A stretch of DNA of 34,523 bases from a virus: positions 1 to 34,523 of IMG/VR virus record IMGVR_UViG_3300005617_000023; one strand, 5' to 3'. The translations under genes and the position numbers were made by a program. Positions within the stretch are counted from its first letter, which is position 1. Every line of letters starts with the position of its first letter. The notes beneath the pieces are model-generated. The model worked only from the letters and a program-made list of their open reading frames with translations, searched no databases and was not told the origin of the DNA. This document shows positions 7,206-17,841 of the stretch, in pieces.

Positions 7206-7775
7206 ATGCCATCATTAGTTGAGTTAACCAATAGGGCACTCTCAGAATTGGGGAAGTTACCGGTTGTTGCGGTTACTGATAGTGATGAAGCAATTATTGT
7301 TTCAAATAAGATATTGGAGTTATACAAGGAAGTCTTGCTGGACTATAACTGGAATTTTGCGGTTGTATATGTAGCTAATTATTCCCCTGAAACAGTAAAC
7401 TTTTCTCCTGATTATGTTTATTCTTATCAATTGCCGGGAAATTACGGTAAGTTTTTTAAATGGGCTGATACTGGGTCGCAATGGCCTATTTATGCTATAT
7501 GGGATGGTTTGCTGTTAGCGCAAACGTTACCCGTTCAATACTACTACATAGCGAATGACATTGATTTTCAATATTGGCCTCCATTGGTTGCTAGGCAGAT
7601 TGTGTTGTATGCGGCATCAAAATGTGCGCCAACTCTCACTAATAACACTCAATTAGCAGCTTATCTCTATAAAGAATATCTGGACGCTAGGACTAAGGCG
7701 ATACTAGAAAATGATATGGAAAGATCGGTGATGACAACCCCATATAATGACTATGATAGGGTTACGTTTGTATAG
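7206..7775 (+). CDS. Tail adaptor, T7 gp11-like (tail tubular protein A)
   Basis: A 189-aa protein close in length to T7 gp11 (196 aa). The N-terminus (LVELTNRALSELGKLPV) is the typical start of the gp11 adaptor family, followed by LDYNWNFAVV, PGNYGKFFKW and PPLVARQIVLYAASKCAP, all positioned as in the family. It would form the ring below the portal that joins it to the nozzle. GGGAG precedes the ATG. The gp12-like gene follows 14 bases later, the usual order. Confidence 0.88.
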   Translation: MPSLVELTNRALSELGKLPVVAVTDSDEAIIVSNKILELYKEVLLDYNWNFAVVYVANYSPETVNFSPDYVYSYQLPGNYGKFFKWADTGSQWPIYAIWDGLLLAQTLPVQYYYIANDIDFQYWPPLVARQIVLYAASKCAPTLTNNTQLAAYLYKEYLDARTKAILENDMERSVMTTPYNDYDRVTFV

Positions 7776-7789
7776 CGCAAGGATGAGCT

Positions 7790-9826
7790 ATGACGACAAC
7801 AATGCAACGCCAGACAACCTTTACTTTTGGCGAAGTAGACAGGTTAGTTTGGAAAAGGACTGATATAGCTGAGTACCTAACTGCATGCCAAAGTTTAAAA
7901 AACATGGAAGTGGGCACGACAGGATTGGCAAGGAAGCGAAAAGGTACATCCTTGGTTGCGCTTATTACTGATTATTGTGAGCCTAATTCACATATTTATG
8001 AATTTGTAGATAAGGATGGAAATTATTACGCAATAGTTTCCCGTAGTGGTGGCTCGTGGGCAGTTTTCTCAGCAACAACTGATCCTGATGATTTTATCTT
8101 TGTCCAAGATATTTCTGGTATGCCCTACCAAAGTGCTGACCTAGATTTTATTGATTATACGCAGGACAGTGACGCATTAATTTTAACTAATTCATTGTAT
8201 AAACCTGCTAGGATTTTCATATCAGCATATGGAATGGGCTATCCTACCTTTACATTTGAATACTTGAATATTTATCCGCAACCTTCTTATGACTTTAATA
8301 CCATTAATTATAATGCGACGACGGTAACCATTACCCCGGTAGGGACAACAGAATTAGATATTAAATTTGCTGGGCTTCCTGCTGGTACGGTTTACGATAA
8401 CGCATGGGTAGGTGGTGAAATAATTGGTGGTGGTGCTACTGAAATTGACCCTATTGGGTATGGAATTATAGAGACAGTGACCCAAGCTAGTCCGGGTGCA
8501 GATGTCACTTTTAGGGTTTTAATACAGATACCATTTTTAACGGTAGGATATTCCACTTCTGGTTCGCAATATTCCATACGACAACCTGCTTGGAGTGCGG
8601 CTTTAGGATATCCGGCTAAGACATTGTTTTTCCAGAATAGGTTATGGTTTGCCAATACTCCATCCTTATCAAATACTATCTTTGGATCACATATCAATAG
8701 CCCTATTAACTTTGATGTTGGAACAGGGCGTGATACCGATGCGATTGTTTATACGATTGGCCAGACAGACTCAGGTTCAATCCTTTGGTTAAATGCTGGT
8801 AAGCAGTTAGAAATATTCAGCCAAAACAATGAATTTGCTTGTCCACAAGACCAAAATATAGCCCTTACACCGGCTAGCTTTTCCATTAGGCAGCAATCAT
8901 CCTATGGGGCATCAAATTTATTTAAGCCGATTAGTTATATCAATGATTCGTATTACATTAATAAAACGGGAATCGCTTTTATTAACTTCCATTTTAATGG
9001 GATAGGATTAACGTACCAGTCAACTAACGTATCGGTAGCAAGTTCACACTTGATTAAAGCGCCTGATTCAAGGGCTTTATTACGTGGCAGCGATACATCG
9101 CAAGATAATTTCGTTTACTTATTGAATAAATCTGACGATACGATTACTGCGTTTCAATTTGCATCAGAATATAAGCTAGCAGCTTTCTCGCCAATAGAAT
9201 TTCAAGATAATGTGGAACTGGTTGATATAGTAACGATAAATAATTCAGTTTATATACTCAAATTTTATTCCCTTACCAGTGAGTATACCATTGAGAAATT
9301 TGCAGAAGATACGCGAATAGACTGTCGCTTCCCCATGGCAATGGATAATACTGGCTTAGTAACAGGATTAGATTTATTAAATGGTTATACGGTGCAGGTG
9401 GTTTATCAGAATCAGGATTTTGGTGAGTATTTGGTGGTAGGTGGGGAGATTACTGTAGATTTCCCGCAAACAGGCACGGTCATAGTGCAGATAGGGTTAT
9501 TATATAACAATGAAGTCATCCCTATGTACCCATTTGTTGACCCAATTGCATCACCATTTAAAAAACAAGTGGTACGACTTTACGTTGACTATTACAACTC
9601 GCTGGATTTCAACATCAATGGTAAGCTAGTCCCATATCAGACATTTGCAGAAATACAGGCTGGATTGCCGCTTACGCCTAAAACTGATACAGCAATTATT
9701 ACCCCGGTTTACGGATGGAATCGGTTTGATAGCAATGGCGTTCCCATTATCTCAATTACCCAATCCTCACCCTTTGACCTGCAAATACTTGCTATAGGTT
9801 ACCAGATAGCTGGAGCGGTTATTTAA
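7790..9826 (+). CDS. Tail nozzle, T7 gp12-like (tail tubular protein B)
   Basis: A 678-aa beta-rich protein. The opening TTFTFGEVDRLVWKRTDIAEYL, followed by CQSLKNMEVGTTGLARKRKGTS, is the signature start of nozzle/tail tubular B proteins in podoviruses. The segment LFFQNRLWFANTPSLSNTIFGS (about residues 280-305) is another conserved block. Six copies would form the end of the tail tube. It is slightly shorter than T7 gp12 (794 aa). AAGGATGAG precedes the ATG, and AAGGAGG for the next gene follows directly. Confidence 0.85.
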   Translation: MTTTMQRQTTFTFGEVDRLVWKRTDIAEYLTACQSLKNMEVGTTGLARKRKGTSLVALITDYCEPNSHIYEFVDKDGNYYAIVSRSGGSWAVFSATTDPDDFIFVQDISGMPYQSADLDFIDYTQDSDALILTNSLYKPARIFISAYGMGYPTFTFEYLNIYPQPSYDFNTINYNATTVTITPVGTTELDIKFAGLPAGTVYDNAWVGGEIIGGGATEIDPIGYGIIETVTQASPGADVTFRVLIQIPFLTVGYSTSGSQYSIRQPAWSAALGYPAKTLFFQNRLWFANTPSLSNTIFGSHINSPINFDVGTGRDTDAIVYTIGQTDSGSILWLNAGKQLEIFSQNNEFACPQDQNIALTPASFSIRQQSSYGASNLFKPISYINDSYYINKTGIAFINFHFNGIGLTYQSTNVSVASSHLIKAPDSRALLRGSDTSQDNFVYLLNKSDDTITAFQFASEYKLAAFSPIEFQDNVELVDIVTINNSVYILKFYSLTSEYTIEKFAEDTRIDCRFPMAMDNTGLVTGLDLLNGYTVQVVYQNQDFGEYLVVGGEITVDFPQTGTVIVQIGLLYNNEVIPMYPFVDPIASPFKKQVVRLYVDYYNSLDFNINGKLVPYQTFAEIQAGLPLTPKTDTAIITPVYGWNRFDSNGVPIISITQSSPFDLQILAIGYQIAGAVI

Positions 9827-9835
9827 GGAGGAATT

Positions 9836-10273
9836 ATGGGAATGGAAACGGCTGTTTTGGTAGTTGCTGCGGTATCGGCTGCGGGTGAAGCTTATGCCCA
9901 AACTAAGGCGGCTGGCTTAAAAGAAAAAGCATTGGATATTCAGGCTAAGCAATCAGAAGTACAAACCCAACAAAAAACACTAGAAAATTATTCTGTCATG
10001 CAGAAGGTTTTAGATGCCCAAGAAGCGCATATGACTACGACTGGCACGGCATTTTCATCCCCATCTTTTAATGCGATACAAAGGAATACAGTTAATATTG
10101 GAAGTCGAAAAGGAAAGAACCTTGCCATTGAAGGTGAGCTTGAACAATATAATGCAAAAGTTGAGAAGCAGATGGTTCAAGATACTTTGTATGCCCAATT
10201 ATTTGGGGATGTAGCGCAAGCGACGTCATCTATTGCTGGTATTTATGCAAAAATGCCAAGTAAGAGGAGTTAA
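9836..10273 (+). CDS. Internal virion protein, gp14-like
   Basis: A 145-aa protein with a hydrophobic N-terminus (TAVLVVAAVSAAGEAYAQTKAAG), then a long Gln/Lys-rich helix, a small GTAFSSPSFNAIQRN block and a terminal helix. Length, placement after the nozzle and before two giant virion proteins, and the SPSFxxIQRN block fit the gp14-like ejection protein, which would insert into the outer membrane at DNA delivery. Strong Shine-Dalgarno AAGGAGG. Confidence 0.75.
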   Translation: MGMETAVLVVAAVSAAGEAYAQTKAAGLKEKALDIQAKQSEVQTQQKTLENYSVMQKVLDAQEAHMTTTGTAFSSPSFNAIQRNTVNIGSRKGKNLAIEGELEQYNAKVEKQMVQDTLYAQLFGDVAQATSSIAGIYAKMPSKRS

Positions 10274-10276
10274 TTA

Positions 10277-12436
10277 ATGGCTGAGATTCCTCAATTTAAA
10301 GAAGAATATCCATTATTAAATAAACAAAATGTGGCATCAGGTGCTGAAAGTTACGAAGCCTTTGCTAAGACATTAGGTGCGATATCTCAAGGTGCCGTTA
10401 AAGAAGTTGAAAAGATAGAAGAAAGTAAAAGTAATGCGATGTATTTATCATCCGTTGCTAACGTTGACCAATTAGCTTTATCAGCCCAAGAAGCTATCTT
10501 GACTGACCCAGCCAATGCCGCTAAACACGCCCAGACTGCTAGGGATAGTTTAGAGAAAGTTAAATCCATTGCTTATGTGAACGATGCAGATAGGGCGAAG
10601 CTAGATAGGTACGCAGATAAGACAGCTAATTCTACCGAGCTGGATGCCGTAAAAGCAGAAGTTAAGCAATCACAAATAGGTGCTTCGTTTGAACATTATA
10701 AGAATTGGCCTAACCAATTAAATGCGTTTAAGGATTTATTAGCTACTGGGACACCTAAACAAATAGAGTCTTACCAAGAATCATTAACAAAGCATTTACA
10801 AACTTTAGTATTGACTGGTTCACTTACCGCCCTTCAAGCGGGTGCAGCATTCCAGTCAATGAGTAGTATGGTTGACGTAGCAAAAGATTTTCATGACCTA
10901 GTTAATAATCCAGAACTTCACACGCCGCAAAATTATCATGCAGTCATGTCTAATCCTTTAGATAAGGATAAAACAAAGAATATTAATTATCCCGCAGATG
11001 AAACAACTAGGTTTTTGATTGACCATCATTCATCGGATAGGACTTTTCAAGGTGCAATGGATAGCTTGCAGCAACATCGCTTTGCTGATATGCGCACTTA
11101 TGAAAATATGACTGTTAACCAGAGGTTGCAATATAAATTATCTATCAATGGTATGCGTAAGGCGGATGGTTTAATTGATAGTAATGCGCCTATGCCTACG
11201 ATATTGGCGAGGTTAAATGAATTAAAATATCGTGATGATTATGCGTCTACTTCTGAAAAGAGAGCCTTAAATTCATATGTGAATGATGTTGAGAATGGTA
11301 ATTCCCAAAAATTAATGGCACGTACAACTTATGGCGGCCAGATTGTTAGGAATTATTCTGACCAAATGGCTTTCTTTAATAATAAATTACAAAATACTGA
11401 TCCAGAAAATACGGAAGAAATTAAAAGTATTAATGAAGGTATCGCTCAATCAAAAAACCAATACGTGAATAATGGCGTCGCTTATGCAGAAGCCCATCAC
11501 TGGCCTAATTACCATGTAATCCCTAGCCAAGATTTAGCGGTTGTATCTAATGGGTTTAATGTAGGTGAAGGTAATGCAATGGCTGCATACAATACTTTTA
11601 AACAATATTCCCCGCAAAATAAATTACAGTTTGCGTCAGAAATTAAAGATCCACAGCAAAGGGCAGTATTACAAACTTTAGCTATGGCAGGTTCAGGGCA
11701 AACTGAACAAGAGCAAATTGATTTTATTACGGCTAACCAAAAAGGCAGGAAGTACACTGAGATTGATTTACATACGCAAGATAAAATTTCAGATGATTAT
11801 TTGAAGAACCAAATTAATACACAAATCATAAATGCAACTAACATCATTCGCGCACAAAATACCGCAGATGAAAGTACGATATTAAATGAGAATTTAATTC
11901 GTTCAGGTATTAACTATGCGAAATTTTTATCAGAAAAGAACGGACAATTTACGATGGAAAAAGATAGCATGTCCACGTATGGTTCAATACAAAATGTGAG
12001 GTCAGTTGCTAATTTCATTAATAAATCATATGAGCCTATGTCTGGAACAAATTATATCGTTAACAAGAAACAAATTAATTTAGAAAAAGAGACAATGGAT
12101 TATGTGGCTAATTATGCCATCCAAAAAGGCTGGGAAGGATTAAGTAAGCGTGTGGGTGAAGCAACGCTTATTCAATTGAAATCCCAAGCACCTTTAATGG
12201 CAACGGTTCTCCCTAATAATATCTTGGTAGCTAAAGACCCTAACGGGAATGTTTTATTTCGTGCACCATTGAGTAGTGAAGTTATATCTGCGGCGAAATT
12301 AAATGCTAGGAAGGTAAAGGAAGAAAAGGCAAAGGTCATTAAGAAATTAGAGAAGAAAACTAAAACATTTACGGATTATTTATCTCCAGAGGAACAGTTA
12401 CTTAAACTCAATGTAGGGGAAGGTAATGTTGACTAA
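10277..12436 (+). CDS. Internal virion protein, gp15-like
   Basis: A 719-aa, mostly helical, hydrophilic protein in the position and size class of T7 gp15 (747 aa). It has no transmembrane segment. The C-terminus is strongly basic (KVKEEKAKVIKKLEKKTKTF). GAGGAG precedes the ATG. In the T7 model gp15 stacks inside the capsid over the portal and is ejected to form the periplasmic part of the DNA channel. This role is inferred from order and size, as sequence conservation is low in this family. It overlaps the next gene by 11 bases. Confidence 0.7.
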   Translation: MAEIPQFKEEYPLLNKQNVASGAESYEAFAKTLGAISQGAVKEVEKIEESKSNAMYLSSVANVDQLALSAQEAILTDPANAAKHAQTARDSLEKVKSIAYVNDADRAKLDRYADKTANSTELDAVKAEVKQSQIGASFEHYKNWPNQLNAFKDLLATGTPKQIESYQESLTKHLQTLVLTGSLTALQAGAAFQSMSSMVDVAKDFHDLVNNPELHTPQNYHAVMSNPLDKDKTKNINYPADETTRFLIDHHSSDRTFQGAMDSLQQHRFADMRTYENMTVNQRLQYKLSINGMRKADGLIDSNAPMPTILARLNELKYRDDYASTSEKRALNSYVNDVENGNSQKLMARTTYGGQIVRNYSDQMAFFNNKLQNTDPENTEEIKSINEGIAQSKNQYVNNGVAYAEAHHWPNYHVIPSQDLAVVSNGFNVGEGNAMAAYNTFKQYSPQNKLQFASEIKDPQQRAVLQTLAMAGSGQTEQEQIDFITANQKGRKYTEIDLHTQDKISDDYLKNQINTQIINATNIIRAQNTADESTILNENLIRSGINYAKFLSEKNGQFTMEKDSMSTYGSIQNVRSVANFINKSYEPMSGTNYIVNKKQINLEKETMDYVANYAIQKGWEGLSKRVGEATLIQLKSQAPLMATVLPNNILVAKDPNGNVLFRAPLSSEVISAAKLNARKVKEEKAKVIKKLEKKTKTFTDYLSPEEQLLKLNVGEGNVD

Positions 12437-14333
12437 TCGTGGAGAGGTAGCTTCTGATGAAAAGATTATATCCGACAATTTAACCCATAGGCCTTCCGTT
12501 GCTAATTCAGTCTGGAATAACCTTTCATTAGGTGTTGCGACTGCACCATATGCCATCAATTCCTTTGATAAAGAATATAGCGAGTCGCCACGGGGTAAAA
12601 CAGCGCAGGCAACATATGAGGCTATCAAAAGGGGAAATGAAAATCCAGAAGTGGGTTGGGTACAATGGGGCACAAATGAAATAGCCAACATGGTCGGTCA
12701 ATCATTAAACCCTGTTACGTTTTTATTAGCTGAAGCTGGCGGGTTGGCCGCTAAGCCTATCTCCAAGGCATTGGGTTATATCGCCCCTAGCATTACTAGG
12801 AAACCTATCACTGAGCTTTTAAAGGAGCCACTTGCTAAGTATATCCCCAAGGTAATTGGATCAGAGGCTGATAAGCAAACCTTATCCATGGGGTTGATAG
12901 GTCAAGAATGGGCTAAGGGGTTCGGTATAGGCGCAGGTGTGGCATTACCGCAAGCAACCATTGATAACTTCAATGCTGAAACTGGCGTACATGATATTAA
13001 AGGTATGGCTACAAGCCTCGGTGCTGGTGGCGTCTTTGGCATGGCAGTAGGCACAATCCCATTTGCTTGGGGAATATTGAAGGCGAATGTTAATAGGCTG
13101 CGTGGTAGGGCTGGAAATACGCCTATTACACCTGATGAAATTAATAAGATGGTTGATGAAGGTGCGATTGATAAAGATACCGCACAATTCATGCACGATA
13201 TGAATATGTCGGTCACACCAGAGGGAAGGGCTAATGCAAGGAAGTATCAAGAAAGGGCGAATAAGTATGTTGAGGAACAAGGTCACAATGTTGACCATGC
13301 GAACGATACCGCCCAATTTGAAATATTAAACCGTGACCAAATTAATAACCTTCAATCAGCTACCATTGACCAATTGGTTGCAGACCATATACCGGAAGAA
13401 CACCGTACTGCGCTATCAGATTTCACTGTGCAAGCGGGTATAGATGAGATGCGTAACAAGCCTAACCTTTTGGATGGTGTTCGTGGCTATGTTGAACATG
13501 CAGACAAAAGACTTGGTGAAAAAGAAGCTATCCTAGGGGCGGCTGACAGATTAGTTGGTGAGCATGTATCAATGCCACATGGCGCTCTCCCTTTTGACCA
13601 ACAATCACTTTTAGATATTGCATTGAAGCATGGTACTAAAGATCAATTACCGTTTGCACTCCCACGCGAAGTTAAAGAAAGGCTTGAGGTTGAAAAGAAA
13701 ATAGATGTATTGGAAAGAAAGAATAAGAAATTATTTGATGAATATGAAAGAACTGGTAATTCAAAATTAACCAAGGCAATGCAAGAAAATAATAAAAAGG
13801 TTGAAGATATAAGGGGTTCATTGACCCCATTAAAATCTGCAATGGAAGAATTAAAATCTATCAAGGATGAATTGTTGCCTTTGGAAGAAGGGTTTAAATC
13901 TACCCCTGAATACCATCGCCTGCAAGACTTGGCAGACGTATGGCACCCAGCAAAGACTCTATTAGATAGGGTTCACCTTGAGGATGATATTAATAGGCAA
14001 GCAGCTTACCGTGACCTTGCAAAATCAATGTTGGATATTGCCGATAATAATATGGCTGCGGCGGCTGATAGTGGAAAGGTGACGAATTATTTACAAGAAC
14101 GCATTAAACAAAAGATTGAAGATCATTCGCCATTCGCGAATAGAGAACAAATTGATAGGAGTGTTCCAGCAGATGCGGATGTCATTTTAGCTGAACAAGA
14201 TAGGATGATGGAAAGTATTGAGCATGAAGAAGTTAGGGAAGAATATGAAAAGGCCAAGGAAAAATTCCAAGAATTTAAGAAATCAGAAGGTATATTCCAA
14301 TCCCTTATTAATTGCGTGTTAGGGAGCCAGTAA
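12426..14333 (+). CDS. Internal virion protein, N-terminal half of a gp16-like pair
   Basis: A 635-aa protein. Residues 80-130 (NMVGQSLNPVTFLLAEAGGLAAKPISKALG) and 150-230 (FGIGAGVALPQATIDNF, SLGAGGVFGMAVGTIPFAWG) contain Gly/Ala-rich hydrophobic helices like those of large ejection proteins, and the remainder is charged helix. I see no transglycosylase motif. It is followed without a gap by a 788-aa partner. Together they reach about 1,420 aa, close to T7 gp16 (1,318 aa), so the two may be a split version of one ejection protein. Confidence 0.65.
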   Translation: MLTNRGEVASDEKIISDNLTHRPSVANSVWNNLSLGVATAPYAINSFDKEYSESPRGKTAQATYEAIKRGNENPEVGWVQWGTNEIANMVGQSLNPVTFLLAEAGGLAAKPISKALGYIAPSITRKPITELLKEPLAKYIPKVIGSEADKQTLSMGLIGQEWAKGFGIGAGVALPQATIDNFNAETGVHDIKGMATSLGAGGVFGMAVGTIPFAWGILKANVNRLRGRAGNTPITPDEINKMVDEGAIDKDTAQFMHDMNMSVTPEGRANARKYQERANKYVEEQGHNVDHANDTAQFEILNRDQINNLQSATIDQLVADHIPEEHRTALSDFTVQAGIDEMRNKPNLLDGVRGYVEHADKRLGEKEAILGAADRLVGEHVSMPHGALPFDQQSLLDIALKHGTKDQLPFALPREVKERLEVEKKIDVLERKNKKLFDEYERTGNSKLTKAMQENNKKVEDIRGSLTPLKSAMEELKSIKDELLPLEEGFKSTPEYHRLQDLADVWHPAKTLLDRVHLEDDINRQAAYRDLAKSMLDIADNNMAAAADSGKVTNYLQERIKQKIEDHSPFANREQIDRSVPADADVILAEQDRMMESIEHEEVREEYEKAKEKFQEFKKSEGIFQSLINCVLGSQ

Positions 14334-16699
14334 TGAAGATAAGCAAGGATTGCTTAGACGGTGCGCTAACGGCGCTTAAAGGATTTGATAAGGAAGAATT
14401 GAAGCAATATATTAATGACGTATTTAAGAAAGCTAAATTATATAAAAATATGAGCAATGCCAGTGCTTACAAAAAGGCTATGGAAGAAATTAATGATGAG
14501 AGGTTGAAATCTTACTTTGAATCGACCATGACTGCCGCTAATAATGCCATGAAGATTGATCATTTAGCTGGTGAGATTAGATCTGGAAAAGCTAACTTAA
14601 AAAATATATCAATTAAGAGAGCAAAAAACCAAGGTAATAATATAGCGGCAGCTCAGTCTGATGCGAGACAAACGTTAGAGTCTACTTTTTTTAATAAGGT
14701 ATCACGTGAAGAAACACAGTATCTTACTTCTGGTGAAAATGATTTAACTATTGCAGATGCTTTTGACGGTAAAAAAGTAGATAGTCCAGAGGCGAATAAA
14801 ATAGCTAAACTTTGGAAAGACGTTTATTTCCCTGAACGTAACCAAGAATTAATAACTTCCAACGCTATGCCATTTGAGCATATCAATGAAGATAGGCATT
14901 TTAGGAATATCCATGATAGTGACAAATTAATCATGGGAGGTCGTAGTGGAATTAATGAAGCAAGGTCAACAGAAAAATTCTCAACTGATGCAGCTAAGTC
15001 TAAATGGATTGAGACGATTAAGAAAAGGTTTGACTTAATATCCTCTGATGCAGATTTAAGTGAAAAAGAATTAAATAAAATTATTGGTGATATGTATGAC
15101 GGTATCACTACAAATGAAAGTGAGATATTCACACAGTCATTAGTGGTGAATGATCGTATTGCGATACAAAATAAATCACGTCGTAGGTTACAACCTAAGT
15201 CTATGCGTGACTTCATTGAGTACAATAAAGAATATGGTCAGGGCAATCTATACGGCGCTATGATGCGCGATATGCAAGCGTCAGGCAGGCAAATAGGTAT
15301 GGCTCGCATGGTTGGAGACTCGCCTTATACGGCGTTCCTAACCCTTAAAAAGGTGCAGCATGAGGTTGATCCGAAGCGACGCACTTGGAATAAAAACGCA
15401 GAGTTATATTTCCAGCAAGTCTTAGGTGGCAGTTCTACTTCAACCAGCCCACGATTGGCTAATATCGTTGCTAATGTAAATTCTTTCACGGCTATGTCTA
15501 GGCTCCCTTCTATTGTACTTAGAAGTGTTCCTGATATTAATGCTCAAGCCATTTTTGCTATGAATCACGGGTTTAATTATTTTGAGGCGTGGGGTGTTCA
15601 CTTAAAGAATATCTTTAACTTATACCCATCAGCAGAAAGAAAGCACATAGCTAAATTATATGCTGGGTTATTTAGGGAACATTTGGGTTATATGGGTAAA
15701 GTCATGGAGGCGAATAGCTCAAGTGATGTTGTGAATAAAATATCGACGGCTTACTTTAAATTCTTTGGCCTTCATTATTTTGACCTTGGGAATAAGGTCA
15801 GCGGTGTATCACTCGTTTGCAAAGGATTAGGTCGGAATGCCAAAAAATCATTTAAAGATTTACCCTTGGCGACAAAAAATTGGGTAGCTAAATTTCTAGA
15901 GCCAGCAGAATGGGATTTATTACGTGGTAAAACAAAAAATAAATTATTTACCATTGATAATGTTGAAGCCTTAACAGAGAAAGAGGTTAAGGATTTTTAT
16001 GAGTCATCCCCAAAGACTCGACCCCTAAATGAAGTTAGGAATGATCTCCACCGTAAAGTAAATGCTATGGCTCAGATTGCCAGTGAAAATATGGTGCTTA
16101 ATCCTAGTGAATTTGAAAGGGCATTCATATTGAGAGGAACAAATGCCGGTGATGCGCTGGGCGCTCCATTAAGAGTGGTTACTCAGTTTAAAATGTTTAG
16201 TTTTACCAATTTAGATAAAGTTTACATTCAAGGTTATAAAAATGCAGATGCTAACCAACAAAAACTAGCGTGGGCTACAGCGCAATTAATTGGCGCTATG
16301 CCATTAGCTTTTGGCGCTATGTGGCTGGAAAATATGACTATGGGTAAATCCATGCCTGACCTATCTAAAATGAGCTTGCCACAAGCAGAGAAGTTTTTAA
16401 TTGAGTTATCCCAGCCGGGCTTATCTTTATTCATGGGTGTGTTAGACCCGAGACATCAAAATGCAGATATGATTTGGAGTTTATTAGGTTCGCCAACCAG
16501 TCGGTTAATTGGTAATGCGCTATCAACATTAGTGTCTTTATCGCAAGGAAATTTAAAGGCAGCAAAAAAACATTTTAAAGATACAATGTCATATGTACTT
16601 CCTATTAATACAACGCCACTTCTATCGCCAATGGTTAGACAAGCGATGGGTGAAAAAGGATATTTAGAGCCGGGACAAAAACATTATTTTGGTAGATAA
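14333..16699 (+). CDS. Internal virion protein, C-terminal half of a gp16-like pair
   Basis: A 788-aa protein from ATG 14333 (TAATG overlap with the previous stop and AGGGAG six bases upstream; a longer TTG frame from 14312 is less likely). The N-terminal third is charged and helical. The C-terminal half carries blocks I associate with very large podoviral ejection proteins, such as PLRVVTQFKMFSFTNLDKVY, LIGAMPLAFGAMWLENMTMG (a hydrophobic helix) and a final SPMVRQAMGEKGYLEPG. It would be ejected with DNA and sit in or near the inner membrane. Confidence 0.68.
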   Translation: MKISKDCLDGALTALKGFDKEELKQYINDVFKKAKLYKNMSNASAYKKAMEEINDERLKSYFESTMTAANNAMKIDHLAGEIRSGKANLKNISIKRAKNQGNNIAAAQSDARQTLESTFFNKVSREETQYLTSGENDLTIADAFDGKKVDSPEANKIAKLWKDVYFPERNQELITSNAMPFEHINEDRHFRNIHDSDKLIMGGRSGINEARSTEKFSTDAAKSKWIETIKKRFDLISSDADLSEKELNKIIGDMYDGITTNESEIFTQSLVVNDRIAIQNKSRRRLQPKSMRDFIEYNKEYGQGNLYGAMMRDMQASGRQIGMARMVGDSPYTAFLTLKKVQHEVDPKRRTWNKNAELYFQQVLGGSSTSTSPRLANIVANVNSFTAMSRLPSIVLRSVPDINAQAIFAMNHGFNYFEAWGVHLKNIFNLYPSAERKHIAKLYAGLFREHLGYMGKVMEANSSSDVVNKISTAYFKFFGLHYFDLGNKVSGVSLVCKGLGRNAKKSFKDLPLATKNWVAKFLEPAEWDLLRGKTKNKLFTIDNVEALTEKEVKDFYESSPKTRPLNEVRNDLHRKVNAMAQIASENMVLNPSEFERAFILRGTNAGDALGAPLRVVTQFKMFSFTNLDKVYIQGYKNADANQQKLAWATAQLIGAMPLAFGAMWLENMTMGKSMPDLSKMSLPQAEKFLIELSQPGLSLFMGVLDPRHQNADMIWSLLGSPTSRLIGNALSTLVSLSQGNLKAAKKHFKDTMSYVLPINTTPLLSPMVRQAMGEKGYLEPGQKHYFGR

Positions 16700-16710
16700 G
16701 GATATCAACC

Positions 16711-17841
16711 ATGACAACCATTCCACAGCAAGAAACAATTGTCCAATATGTTGCGAACTCAGCGCAAACAATTTATACGTTTGCATTTTATGCGCCACTA
16801 CCAACAGATATTGATGTTTATTATCAGGCATCAAATGCAATTCCCGTACCAACATCGGATATCCTTGCATACAATTCTGATTACACTGTCACTTATAATG
16901 CTGACCCAATTACTGGTGGTTACATTACTTTATTATTTACACCGACTACAGGTTACTACTTAACGATTAATAGGAACGTTGCTGCATCATTAACAACAAA
17001 CTTTGCAGATGCGCAGACTTTCAATGGTGTTAATTTAGATAATGCATTGGATAGGTTGTTATTACTCATACAACAAAATAAAGATTACGCATTAGAAAGA
17101 AATCTTTCTTACATCATCAATTCTTATTTGCCAAGTGCAACAAGCGCGACTCAATTACCAACACTCGCACAAAATTATGTATGGATTGGAAGTGGTAGTG
17201 GTGTAACAACTGCACCACTTGCATCATCGCCAAGCGCGAGCGTACTTCAAGCATTACTTGCAAATAATTCAGCAGGCACAGATGGTGCAAGGTTAGTTGG
17301 TTATTATGATGTGTTACGTACAACAGCAACCACTGTTGATGCAAATCTCACTTTAATTAATTCTAATGTTGATACAAATACTACTGACATTGCTACACTT
17401 GAAACTGATGTTTTTAATAATAACCATTTTTATGGTGGAAGCCTTTATGTTTCTGTAAACCAAAATATTACTGCTGATGTTTATACAAAAATAAATTTTG
17501 GTACTGCATTCTTTGATCCATCCGCTTTATTTTCGGCATCTGATAAAGGTTTTAAAATTAATAAAGCAGGTTATTATCGTTTTTCTTCTATCGTTACTTG
17601 TACGCCCGCTGCAAACTCAGATGATAACTGCGTTATTATCTTATATAAAAATGGCGTTGAATTTAAATATTTGGGTTATGCAGTTCAAGATTCTGTAACT
17701 AATATCATTAATGGAACGATTACAGATTTATGCGCCCTTAATGATGTTTACACCATTTATATACTTAATTTAGCCAACAATACGGTTGTCGATTCTACTA
17801 TTTTAGCCTCTACTTTTGAATGTGAATTCATAGGGTTATAG
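16711..17841 (+). CDS. Tail fibre with T7 gp17-like N-terminus and C1q-like tip
   Basis: A 376-aa protein. Residues 1-135 match the virion-attachment domain of T7 gp17: IVQYVANSAQTIYTFAF, DIDVYY, a DYTVTY segment, LTINRNV and TFNGVNLDNALDRLLLLIQQ. A coiled-coil-like linker (NSNVDTNTTDIATLETDV) follows. Residues 240-376 form a beta-sandwich resembling C1q/TNF-like tips (KINFGTAFFDPSALFSASDKG, GYYRFSSIVTCT, VIILYKNGVEFK). AAGGA precedes the ATG. It is likely a trimeric receptor-binding fibre. Confidence 0.8.
   Translation: MTTIPQQETIVQYVANSAQTIYTFAFYAPLPTDIDVYYQASNAIPVPTSDILAYNSDYTVTYNADPITGGYITLLFTPTTGYYLTINRNVAASLTTNFADAQTFNGVNLDNALDRLLLLIQQNKDYALERNLSYIINSYLPSATSATQLPTLAQNYVWIGSGSGVTTAPLASSPSASVLQALLANNSAGTDGARLVGYYDVLRTTATTVDANLTLINSNVDTNTTDIATLETDVFNNNHFYGGSLYVSVNQNITADVYTKINFGTAFFDPSALFSASDKGFKINKAGYYRFSSIVTCTPAANSDDNCVIILYKNGVEFKYLGYAVQDSVTNIINGTITDLCALNDVYTIYILNLANNTVVDSTILASTFECEFIGL

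Noticed and set aside
12902-13316. Two minus-strand ORFs of 104 and 123 aa opposite the ejection protein
   Set aside because: They mirror the codon structure of the plus-strand gene and have no start signals.
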